Shown here: in pieces, positions 1 to 5,723 of the stretch
Numbering within the stretch: position 1 is the stretch's first letter
Layout: each line of letters starts with the position of its first letter
NCBI GenBank assembly: GCA_007123455.1
Contig: SKKZ01000137.1
Span: 1-13,762, forward strand
Length of the DNA stretch: 13,762 nt
From: Coriobacteriia bacterium
Lineage (GTDB): Bacteria > Actinomycetota > Coriobacteriia > Anaerosomatales > SLCP01
Direction: 5' to 3'
The notes under the pieces: model-generated
What the model saw: only the letters and a program-made list of their open reading frames with translations
What the model was told of the DNA's origin: nothing
Databases searched by the model: none
Made by a program: the position numbers and the translations under genes

Positions 1-1
1 G

Positions 2-418
2 GCGTTGCAGTTCAGGCAGGACGTGTACCGCTTCATCTACGAGCATCGGAAGCTCGAGTTCGCCAAGTCACAGGTCGATCTGCGCCAGGTGACACCCGAG
101 TCCATGGATCCCTATCCGGGACCGTTTATCTCCTCGGGGGTATCATGGCGCGCGGTGCTCACCGCGCTGCTGCACGGGACCTCGCGCAAGGAGGGCGGGC
201 GCTATCTGAGGACCGTACGTGTGGCACTTACAGAGGCATCCGATTACGCTCGCGAGCACTGCCAGCACTACTTCGATTTCCAGCGCAGGTGGCCGATCCT
301 CATGGACCGGATATGGGACGATGTCGCGCTCAAGCCGCTCTTCATGGGCGAGCGACGACTCGACCGTGGCACGATCACCGGCCGATTCCCGGTTGTTCGG
401 AGCGAAGAGCGGCCGTGA
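2..418 (+). CDS. Unrecognised protein, 3' part only
   Basis: The reading frame is already open at the window edge (the first full codon is at position 2) and closes with TGA at 416-418, so I read this as the last ~138 residues of a longer gene. A TTG at position 5 is the first possible start inside the window, but there is no room to see a ribosome site. The visible protein is soluble, rich in charged and aromatic residues (YRFIYEHRKLEF near its start, HYFDFQRRW in the middle), and shows no membrane segment or catalytic motif I can name. Its stop overlaps the GTG of the next gene (GTGA), so it is translationally coupled to the TSUP exporter and probably belongs to the same operon. I do not assign a function. 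The coding call is supported by the tight overlap and by ordinary codon use. Confidence 0.7.
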   Translation, partial: ALQFRQDVYRFIYEHRKLEFAKSQVDLRQVTPESMDPYPGPFISSGVSWRAVLTALLHGTSRKEGGRYLRTVRVALTEASDYAREHCQHYFDFQRRWPILMDRIWDDVALKPLFMGERRLDRGTITGRFPVVRSEERP

Positions 419-1176
419 GCGGCTCGTTGCTGGCCGCTCTTGTGGGCCTCGGAGCCGGGATCCTGTCCGGTGCCTTCGGTGTCGGCGGGGGGGTCGTGAC
501 GATGCCGGCGATACGCATGCTGCTCGGATACCCTGAACTCATCGCGATCGGCACGCCGCTGCCCGTCATACTGCCCACCGCAGTAGCGGGGGCCCTCATG
601 CACCTGCGCCAGGGGACGGCGGAGCTCAAGACCGGACTCGCGGTAGGGTTGTGGGGCGTTCCGTTCGCCGTTGCAGGCGCGTTCCTCACCCGCGCTGTCG
701 GCGGCACGGTAGTCCTCATCATCGCCTCGGCGGTCATCGTGGTCGTCGCGGTCGACATGATGCGCGCGCACCGGAGCAAGGCCGAAGTCGAGAAGCCGGT
801 GCCGGCCCGCGGGCCGGTGCGGACCGCGCTCGTCGGCATGACGACAGGCCTGTACTCGGGCTTCCTCGGCCTTGGCGGTGGATTCATCCTCGTTCCGATG
901 CTCTACCGTTTCTTCGGCTTCCCGATGAAGCGCGCCGCCGGGACGAGCCTCATAGCGGTCGCCGTCTTCGCGATCCCGGGGTCGGTGACGCACTGGACGC
1001 TTGGTCACGTCGATATCCCGCTGGCGCTCGCTCTGATCGTCGGGGTGCTGCCCGGTGCAGTGCTCGGGGCGAGGATCGCGTACGTGAGCGGCGACCGCGC
1101 GCTTCGTCTGGCGTTCGCGACCTTTCTCGCTCTCGCGGGAGTCATGATGGGTCTCAGCGAGGCGGGCGTGCTGTGA
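415..1176 (+). CDS. TSUP (TauE/SafE) family membrane permease
   Basis: A 253-residue integral membrane protein of the sulfite exporter TauE/SafE family (PF01925), which moves small anions such as sulfite, sulfoacetate or other organosulfur compounds across the cytoplasmic membrane. It has the family's internal duplication: a glycine-rich segment at residues ~11-31 (GAFGVGGG) is repeated at ~141-161 (SGFLGLGGG). A short charged linker (~residues 120-135, RAHRSKAEVEK) separates two halves of about four hydrophobic segments each. The frame is open upstream to 145, but that part is hydrophilic and is a shadow of the preceding gene. The GTG at 415 gives a normal family length and a GTGA overlap with the upstream stop. 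The stop in turn overlaps the GTG of the acetyltransferase gene. The substrate cannot be deduced, and no sulfur-metabolism gene is adjacent. Confidence 0.9.
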   Translation: MSGSLLAALVGLGAGILSGAFGVGGGVVTMPAIRMLLGYPELIAIGTPLPVILPTAVAGALMHLRQGTAELKTGLAVGLWGVPFAVAGAFLTRAVGGTVVLIIASAVIVVVAVDMMRAHRSKAEVEKPVPARGPVRTALVGMTTGLYSGFLGLGGGFILVPMLYRFFGFPMKRAAGTSLIAVAVFAIPGSVTHWTLGHVDIPLALALIVGVLPGAVLGARIAYVSGDRALRLAFATFLALAGVMMGLSEAGVL

Positions 1177-2000
1177 GATCGGGAGTCCTGTGCACGGCGT
1201 CCGACAGCGAGGCCGACGCGATCTGGCCGGCACTCGATGCCACGCACGTGTTCGACTCCTACGACGATCTTCAGCGGTTTCGCGCCGACGGAGCGTGGAA
1301 GGTGCAGGTCACCGAGCGCGGTGAAGCGGTCGTCCTCGAACGATGGCGCTCGCATCTTGATGTCCTTGCCATGCTGGGAGTGTGGTGCTCGAGGCGCAGG
1401 GTACCGGAGCTCGTCCAGCAGGTGCGTCGGATCGCGTCGGCACGAGGATACGGCCGGCTCCTCAGTCCCATGGTCGACACCGCTCTGGCGGCATCGTACG
1501 AGCGCGCCGGTCTTGCGGTCCACACCAGGATAGTCACGCTTCGCCGCGACCGTCGAGGTTGGAATTCCGGGGAGCCGACGATGGCAGAGGGCATGCATCT
1601 CCGTCGTGCCCGCAAGGACGACCTCCCCGGGCTCGTGCAGCTCGATTCGGAGTGTTTCGACGACTTCTGGCGATATGATGGTGAGCGCCTGGCACGCTAC
1701 TTGGCGAAAGACCGCATGGTGGTCGCGGAGAGTTCGCACGAGGTCATCGGCTATACTCTGGCAACGACCGTCCGGGGAACCGGGACCATCGGACGTCTCG
1801 CGGTCAGCCCGTCGGCTCGACTGCGGGGTGTCGGTGAGACGCTCCTGATCGATGCACTCGGGTACCTGTTTCGGGCGGGTGCGGAGGCGGTGAGCCTGTG
1901 CACCCAGGAAGGGAACCTGGCCTCACGGGCACTTTACCGAAAGGTCGGGCTGATGGAACTCGACAGCCGACTAGTGTTGCTGAGCGGGCCGACCGGCTGA
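1173..2000 (+). CDS. GNAT-family N-acetyltransferase, two-domain
   Basis: Predicted 275-residue acyl-CoA-dependent acetyltransferase. The C-terminal half (from ~residue 140, beginning HLRRARKDDLPGLVQLD) is a standard GNAT fold. Its motif A is at about 206-225 (RLAVSPSARLRGVGETLL), where R216-x-x-G219-x-G221 is the acetyl-CoA pyrophosphate loop. It ends with the usual motif B (NLASRALYRKVGL). The N-terminal ~125 residues (WKVQVTERGEAVVLERW ... ASYERAGL) also look like a GNAT half-domain but lack a clear R-x-x-G-x-G loop, so this is likely a tandem GNAT with a degenerate first copy. Start: GTG at 1173 overlaps the upstream TGA in a GTGA junction; the open frame further upstream lies inside the exporter gene. 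The acetyl acceptor (a small molecule, or a protein or ribosomal N-terminus) cannot be inferred. The gene ends 37 bp before the histidine kinase. Confidence 0.85.
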   Translation: MRSGVLCTASDSEADAIWPALDATHVFDSYDDLQRFRADGAWKVQVTERGEAVVLERWRSHLDVLAMLGVWCSRRRVPELVQQVRRIASARGYGRLLSPMVDTALAASYERAGLAVHTRIVTLRRDRRGWNSGEPTMAEGMHLRRARKDDLPGLVQLDSECFDDFWRYDGERLARYLAKDRMVVAESSHEVIGYTLATTVRGTGTIGRLAVSPSARLRGVGETLLIDALGYLFRAGAEAVSLCTQEGNLASRALYRKVGLMELDSRLVLLSGPTG

Positions 2001-2037
2001 TGATTCGGAGTTCGGGACCAGAAGTGAGAAGGCGGTC

Positions 2038-3360
2038 ATGACGCCGAGGCGCACCATACTCTTCGATTCGTTGCTGCTATTCGCGGTCACCGTGCTTGCG
2101 GTCATAGCGGCGTGGGTTCTCATAGCGGCGACGCCTCCGCGCTGGGTACTCCTGATGTCGATGGGCGGGTTGACGCTGATAGCGATGGGCAGTGTCATCG
2201 CTCGCTGGATAAGTCGGCCCGACCACCTGAAGGCGATGCATTCCGACCAGATCCTGCAAATCGCCAACGAGTCACTCTCCTACCTGCGCAAGGGTCTCGA
2301 TTCCGAGACCGCAGGGGCGGTATGCCGGCTCGCGCTCGAGCAGTCCGAGGCGGCGGCGGTCGCCATCACCGACAGGGAAGCCATCCTCGGTTTCGCTGGC
2401 CTCGGAGAAGATCATCATGCCGTCGGTGGACCGATACTCACCCGGGCGACGCGCGAAGCGATCGAGCTCAACGAGCATCGGATCCTCGAAAGCAAGGCCG
2501 ACATCGGGTGTCCCGAACGGACCTGCCTCCTTCGTGCGGCGATCGTGGTCCCGCTCGAGATGCAAGACCACCCCGTGGGATCACTGAAGTTCTACTACAC
2601 GACCCCGCGCCTGCTCAATGAGACGCAGGTCACGATGGCCGAGGGGCTCGCGCGCCTTCTCTCGACGCAACTCGAGCTATCCGAACTCGACCGGCAGACC
2701 GAGCTGGCGTGCCGAATGGAGCTCAAAGCGCTTCAGGCACAGATACATCCGCACTTTCTCTTCAACACCATCAACACCATCGCGATGCTGATCCGCACCG
2801 ATCCCGAGAAAGCGCGCGTCCTGCTCCGTGAGTTCGCCTGGTTCTACCGCCGGACCCTCGAGGCGAGCGACGAACTCATCCCGCTCGGCAAGGAGATGGA
2901 GTACGTGCGTACCTACCTCCACTTCGAGACCGCACGATTCGGTGACCGGATCGAAGTGGCCGAGGCTGTCGATCCTTCCACCCTCGATGTGCTCGTGCCG
3001 GCATTCGCGGTCCAGCCCGTCGTCGAGAATGCCATCCAGCATGGCATGAGACCCGAGGGCGTCCTCAGTATCGGCGTGGAGGCTTCTCGGTCCAACGGGC
3101 GTATCGAGATCCTGGTCTCCGACGACGGGGTAGGCATCAAGCCCGAGTACGTTACGCGTGTGCTCGAACCGGGATTCGGCCAGGGGCTAGGAATCGCACT
3201 CAAAAACGTGGACGATAGGCTCAAGGGTCACTACGGGCCCGATTCGGGGCTCATCGTATCGAGCGAGTTCGGCCGCGGAACCCGCGTCCTGATTACGATC
3301 GTGCCCGACCGTCTCTCCCAGGGAGGTGGAGATGGCGCTCAAGGCTCTGGTAGTCGATGA
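2038..3360 (+). CDS. LytS/BtsS-type sensor histidine kinase with GAF domain
   Basis: 440-residue membrane sensor kinase of the His_kinase (PF06580) / LytS class. Two N-terminal transmembrane segments (~8-30 and ~36-56) are followed by a GAF-like domain (~70-215) ending in a helix that leads to the kinase core. The phospho-accepting motif QIHPHFLFNTI contains H237. The ATPase N-box has E330-N331 (VVENAIQHG), the G1 box is D362-D-G-V-G-I, and a G2-type GLGIALKNVDDRL follows near 385. The GAF region carries C158-x4-C163 just before a RAAIVVPL strand. A Cys pair at this place is, to my recollection, common in LytS-like GAF domains and could bind a metal or sense redox state (inference). Classical LytS has a larger 5TM-5TMR membrane input module; here only two helices remain, so the signal is probably read by the GAF domain. 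ATG at 2038 follows a GAAGG-like site. The 3' end overlaps the regulator gene by 29 bp. Confidence 0.93.
   Translation: MTPRRTILFDSLLLFAVTVLAVIAAWVLIAATPPRWVLLMSMGGLTLIAMGSVIARWISRPDHLKAMHSDQILQIANESLSYLRKGLDSETAGAVCRLALEQSEAAAVAITDREAILGFAGLGEDHHAVGGPILTRATREAIELNEHRILESKADIGCPERTCLLRAAIVVPLEMQDHPVGSLKFYYTTPRLLNETQVTMAEGLARLLSTQLELSELDRQTELACRMELKALQAQIHPHFLFNTINTIAMLIRTDPEKARVLLREFAWFYRRTLEASDELIPLGKEMEYVRTYLHFETARFGDRIEVAEAVDPSTLDVLVPAFAVQPVVENAIQHGMRPEGVLSIGVEASRSNGRIEILVSDDGVGIKPEYVTRVLEPGFGQGLGIALKNVDDRLKGHYGPDSGLIVSSEFGRGTRVLITIVPDRLSQGGGDGAQGSGSR
3321..3328 (+). promoter_or_regulatory. Ribosome binding site deciding the LytTR start
   Basis: GGGAGG at 3321-3326 sits 5 nt before ATG 3332, inside the end of the kinase gene. 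An in-frame GTG at 3326 lies within this site and so is unlikely to be the start. Confidence 0.7.
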
Positions 3361-4042
3361 CGAGGCTCCGGCCCGGTCCGAGCTCCGTTACCTTCTCGGC
3401 GAGGCGGGCGGGGTCGAGGTGGTAGGGGAGGCCTCAAACGCCTCCGAGGCATTCCAATTGATCAAAGCCATCCCGTACGACGTGGTCTTCCTCGATATCG
3501 ACATGCCCGGACTTTCCGGCGTGCAGCTCGCCGAGGCCCTGGCGGAACTCGAGCGCCAGCCATCGATCGTGTTCGTAACCGCCCACAGCGAGCATGCTGT
3601 GAAAGCCTTCGAGGTCGCGGCCGCGGACTACCTCGTCAAGCCTGTTGAGCTCGATAGGCTGCGTGTCGCCATCGAGCGCCTGGCACCCGCCGAGCCCGAG
3701 GGCGCGCGGGTCGAGCGCATTCCCGTGGAGAAGGCCGGGAAGAAGCTGCTACTCCAGGTCGACGACATCTACTACCTGATGGCCAAGGATGACTACTCGT
3801 ATCTTCACACGGACGCCGAGCGGTATCTCTCGACGATTTCACTCGCGCAACTCGAGAGACGACTTGCAGCAAGCGGCTTCTTCCGTGTCCACCGGCGCTA
3901 CCTCGTGAATCTCACCCAGGTCCGTGAGGTGGTCCCGATGTACGGGGGGACCCTGCTGCTGACCCTCAGCGATCGCGAGGGGACGCAGGTTCCGGTGTCT
4001 CGAAGGCGGGTGCCGGCGCTCAAGAAGGCCCTGGGGCTGTAG
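3332..4042 (+). CDS. LytTR-family response regulator
   Basis: 236-residue DNA-binding response regulator, the cognate partner of the overlapping upstream kinase. The receiver domain (1-~120) has the acidic pocket D9-D10, phospho-acceptor D55 (FLDIDMPG), T83 (FVTAH) and K103-P104. A ~20-residue linker leads to a C-terminal LytTR DNA-binding domain (~132-236), recognisable by the IYYLMAKDDYSYLHT strand and the FFRVHRRYLVNL motif. LytTR proteins bind pairs of short direct repeats, often upstream of transport or surface-function genes. In the related BtsSR and YpdAB systems the targets are pyruvate/peptide carriers, so the downstream USP-DUF485-ActP genes are plausible targets (inference). The ATG at 3332 is preferred over GTG 3326 because of the ribosome site. 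The stop is followed after 2 nt by the next gene. Confidence 0.94.
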   Translation: MALKALVVDDEAPARSELRYLLGEAGGVEVVGEASNASEAFQLIKAIPYDVVFLDIDMPGLSGVQLAEALAELERQPSIVFVTAHSEHAVKAFEVAAADYLVKPVELDRLRVAIERLAPAEPEGARVERIPVEKAGKKLLLQVDDIYYLMAKDDYSYLHTDAERYLSTISLAQLERRLAASGFFRVHRRYLVNLTQVREVVPMYGGTLLLTLSDREGTQVPVSRRRVPALKKALGL

Positions 4043-4044
4043 GA

Positions 4045-4509
4045 GTGCACATCGGCATTCAGGCAACCATCGGCGTGATCTCTGACACGCATGGCCTGCT
4101 CCACCCCTGCGTGCCCGAGTTCTTCGATGGAGTCGACCTGATCGTTCATGCAGGCGACATCGGTGGCCTCCAGGTGTTGATCGAGCTCGAGGCAATCGCT
4201 CCTGTGGTCGCGGTGAGAGGCAATACCGACCACGGCCCATGGGCGACCGGCCTTCCACTTCAGGCTTCGTTCTCTGTGGGTACCGTGCGTGGTATAGCCG
4301 TTCATGACCTCGCGGGCGTTGAGCTGCCTGCTTCAACCGAGGTGGTTGTGAGCGGGCACACCCACCGTGCGATAGTGAAGCGTCGTGACGGCGTGCTGTA
4401 CGTGAATCCCGGCTCCGCCTCCCACTCTCGCCCCCGCACCGGCTCCGAGAGCGTCGCTCTGGTTAGCGCGGCTCCAGATGGGCTCACCGCCCGGATCGTG
4501 CGGCTCTGA
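4045..4509 (+). CDS. YfcE/MJ0936-type metallophosphodiesterase
   Basis: 154-residue cytosolic phosphodiesterase of the calcineurin-like YfcE family (Metallophos_2), which uses two divalent metals to cleave phosphodiester bonds; physiological substrates are usually unknown. All metal-ligand motifs are present: D14-x-H16 (ISDTHG), D38 (HAGDIG), N60 (GNTD), H87 (VHDLAG) and H105-x-H107 (GHTHR), followed by the usual NPGSAS turn. The segment between H87 and GHTH is only ~15 residues, shorter than in typical members (~25 or more), so the protein is compact. Start: GTG 4045, two nt after the regulator's stop. The only purine-rich stretch before it is GGGG near 4032-4036, while AGGAG at 4041-4045 is too close, so initiation at GTG 4045 or by coupling is assumed. 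It probably shares the lytS-lytTR transcript. Confidence 0.87.
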   Translation: MHIGIQATIGVISDTHGLLHPCVPEFFDGVDLIVHAGDIGGLQVLIELEAIAPVVAVRGNTDHGPWATGLPLQASFSVGTVRGIAVHDLAGVELPASTEVVVSGHTHRAIVKRRDGVLYVNPGSASHSRPRTGSESVALVSAAPDGLTARIVRL

Positions 4510-4682
4510 CCGCTCGCGCAGGTCGCCGTGGCCCCCGCCACTGGCATCTCATCTCCGGCGAACGGTTCTCTCGAGTCGGTGAGCGGCTCAGAGACCTACA
4601 GTGCGTGCATCGTGCGGCCACGTACCGCCCAGATTCCCCTCTTGCCGACGCGTACACCCCGTATGCCACAGGATTGTCGTCG

Positions 4683-4712
4683 CACGTTCGCTCGGGGCCT
4701 AGGGTGAACGTG
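4683..4712. repeat. Inverted repeat CACGTTC-N16-GAACGTG, possible operator
   Basis: Two perfect 7-bp arms at 4683-4689 and 4706-4712 are separated by 16 nt, 52 bp upstream of the universal stress gene's ATG. The arm-to-arm distance (about two helical turns, centre to centre 23 bp) suits a dimeric regulator. The arms are inverted rather than direct, so this is not the usual LytTR site layout. The regulator is unknown. Confidence 0.4.
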
Positions 4713-4751
4713 AGACGTGCTGATCCGGGGATCGTGGGGTCTCCGGCAAAG

Positions 4752-4759
4752 GGAGGTGA
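4752..4759 (+). promoter_or_regulatory. Ribosome binding site of the universal stress gene
   Basis: GGAGGTGA is a near-perfect match to the anti-Shine-Dalgarno, 5 nt before ATG 4765. It fixes the start there rather than at an upstream CTG/GTG codon in the same frame (frame open from 4717), and it shows that the N-terminal extension is translated. Confidence 0.85.
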
Positions 4760-4764
4760 ATCGC

Positions 4765-5259
4765 ATGAAGGTCTGCATCAGAGGCGCAGCCGAGGACGTC
4801 AAGCTCGGCGACATCCAGGAAGTATGTGTCGACGTGGATCGGATACTGGTTCCTACCGATGGCTCGGAGCCGTCGGTGGCAGCCACGGAGTTCGCGGTCG
4901 TTATGGCCAAGACATTCGGCGCCACACTCAGGGCAGTCTATGTGGACACCGGATACGAGCAGCTCGAGTATCCGGAGGAGGCGATGGACGAAGAGCTGTT
5001 CGAGGGAGTGCATCCCTCGATCAAGGGACTCGCCATCGCGAAGACGATGTGCGAGCGCAACGACGTCGCATGTGAGGTCGAGGTCATCAAGGGTGGCGTT
5101 GCGAAGCGTATCGTCGCCGATGCCATCGAATGGGAAGCGGACATGATCGTGATCGGCGATACCGGCCGGACCGGCTTGAAGCGCATCGCGCTCGGTTCGG
5201 TCGCGGAGACCGTCGTCAAGGGCTCACCGATACCGGTGCTGGTCGTCAAGTTCGACTGA
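4765..5259 (+). CDS. Universal stress protein (UspA family), ATP-binding type
   Basis: 164-residue cytosolic UspA-domain protein. The Usp fold begins at about residue 24 (DRILVPTDGSE, with D32 in the nucleotide pocket) and ends with the ATP-binding signature G131-x2-G134-x9-G144-S145 (GDTGRTG...GSV), so it is of the MJ0577-like ATP-binding kind rather than the non-binding UspA kind. The first ~23 residues (MKVCIRGAAEDVKLGDIQEV, with C4 and C21) form an extension that standard USPs lack. Usp genes often lie beside transporters, and USPs can bind and modulate them. Here the gene lies 71 bp upstream of the DUF485-ActP pair on the same strand, so a role with the symporter is plausible but inferred. 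Two hairpins follow its stop. Confidence 0.92.
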   Translation: MKVCIRGAAEDVKLGDIQEVCVDVDRILVPTDGSEPSVAATEFAVVMAKTFGATLRAVYVDTGYEQLEYPEEAMDEELFEGVHPSIKGLAIAKTMCERNDVACEVEVIKGGVAKRIVADAIEWEADMIVIGDTGRTGLKRIALGSVAETVVKGSPIPVLVVKFD

Positions 5260-5263
5260 TCCC

Positions 5264-5279
5264 GCGGTCTTGCGACCGC
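5264..5279 (+). terminator. Small hairpin after the universal stress gene
   Basis: GCGGTC (5264-5269), loop TTGC, GACCGC (5274-5279): a perfect 6-bp stem five bases after the stop codon. There is no U-run, so it is more likely an attenuator or an mRNA-stabilising or processing element than a full terminator. Expression of the downstream genes relative to usp may be set here. Confidence 0.45.
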
Positions 5280-5293
5280 ATGTCATGTTGGAG

Positions 5294-5307
5294 CCGCCTT
5301 CGGGCGG
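5294..5307 (+). promoter_or_regulatory. UUCG-tetraloop hairpin before DUF485 gene
   Basis: CCGCC (5294-5298), TTCG, GGCGG (5303-5307). C(UUCG)G is an exceptionally stable RNA tetraloop. It ends ~9 nt before the DUF485 ribosome site (AGGAGGTG, 5317-5324), so it could protect the mRNA 5' side or affect translation, but does not sequester the site itself. Confidence 0.45.
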
Positions 5308-5330
5308 AGAAAGTGAAGGAGGTGTAGGAG

Positions 5331-5723
5331 ATGGCGAGCAGCACAGATGAGAGGATCTTTCAGACCACCAGCCGTGGCGTGCAGATGATGCACGGGGACC
5401 ACATCGACACTGTCGAGAGTGTCGATGTGGTGTTCAGGGCACAGCGCAAGCTGAGCTTCTCGTTCGCAGCCGTGTTCTTCATCGTGACCCTCTCCATTCC
5501 GGCGATGTCGGTTTGGTGGGAGCCTTGGTATGCCGTGGAGATATGGGGCGGCTTCACCGCGAACTATCTGTTCGTGTCCCTGCTCTACTACGTGTTCCTC
5601 TGGGTCATGGCCTATACGTACATCAAGAAGGCTGACAAGCTCGATGCCAGCCTGGGCGACCTCGCGGACGAGATAGCCGCGAAGACGGCTGCAGAGGCGG
5701 CGGGGGGTGAGCAGCGTGGGTAA
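5331..5723 (+). CDS. DUF485-type small membrane subunit of the symporter
   Basis: 130-residue membrane protein with two transmembrane helices (~40-61, SFSFAAVFFIVTLSIPAM; ~75-98, ANYLFVSLLYYVFLWVMAY). These are followed by the DUF485 signature YTYIKKADKLDASLGDLADEI, comparable to the YxxxAxxxFD region of E. coli YjcH, the gene between acs and actP. An Ala/Glu-rich tail follows. Such proteins are nearly always encoded just before a sodium:acetate/pyruvate symporter, as here, and are thought to be accessory subunits, though their function is not well defined. The N-terminal ~38 residues are longer and more polar than usual, and their codons contain the 14-bp inverted repeat listed separately. 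ATG 5331 has a strong ribosome site (AGGAGGTG, 5317-5324). The stop overlaps the start of the symporter gene, indicating translational coupling. Confidence 0.87.
   Translation: MASSTDERIFQTTSRGVQMMHGDHIDTVESVDVVFRAQRKLSFSFAAVFFIVTLSIPAMSVWWEPWYAVEIWGGFTANYLFVSLLYYVFLWVMAYTYIKKADKLDASLGDLADEIAAKTAAEAAGGEQRG
5398..5431. repeat. Perfect 14-bp inverted repeat inside DUF485 gene
   Basis: ACCACATCGACACT (5398-5411) and AGTGTCGATGTGGT (5418-5431) are exact reverse complements separated by GTCGAG (6 nt). The repeat starts 67 nt after the ATG and covers codons ~23-34 (DHIDTVESVDVV). As RNA it would form a continuous 14-bp stem with a hexaloop; as DNA it is a symmetric 34-bp site that could bind a dimeric regulator. 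An imperfect copy of one arm (GTGTCGACGTGG, 11 of 12 matching) is at 4826-4837 in the usp gene. Confidence 0.7.
5703..5710 (+). promoter_or_regulatory. Ribosome binding site deciding the symporter start
   Basis: GGGGGTGA lies 5 nt before GTG 5716 and includes the other in-frame GTG (5707), which favours 5716 as the true start. Confidence 0.55.

Larger units (their letters stand above)
4510..4764 (+). other. 255-bp gap before the universal stress gene
   Basis: No convincing gene lies here. Weak inverted repeats are visible: CTCTGACCGCTC at 4504-4515 against GAGCGGCTCAGAG at 4581-4593 (one-base bulge, ~65-nt loop), and GTGG/CCAC at 4528-4541 (6-nt loop). A near-palindrome GATCC-GG-GGATC (4722-4733) and the CACGTTC/GAACGTG repeat (listed separately) lie closer to the gene. 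A transcription start for the USP-DUF485-ActP genes is likely in this gap, but I see no good sigma-70 promoter: TTGTCG at 4674 and TAGGGT at 4700 are 20 nt apart, which is too far for a standard spacer. Confidence 0.6.

Noticed and set aside
268..1233. 321-codon open frame on the - strand opposite the TSUP gene
   Set aside because: Its composition is Arg/His/Asp-rich without hydrophobic core, and the + strand gene has clear family features; it is a GC-driven shadow.
4642..4705. Possible sigma-70 promoter (TTGCCG or TTGTCG with TATGCC or TAGGGT)
   Set aside because: The spacers are 14 and 20 nt, both outside the usual 16-18, and the -10 matches are weak.
4605..5075. 156-codon + strand frame starting in the gap before usp
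   Set aside because: It overlaps usp in another frame, has Arg/Gly-rich composition and no ribosome site; the usp frame carries the full family signature.
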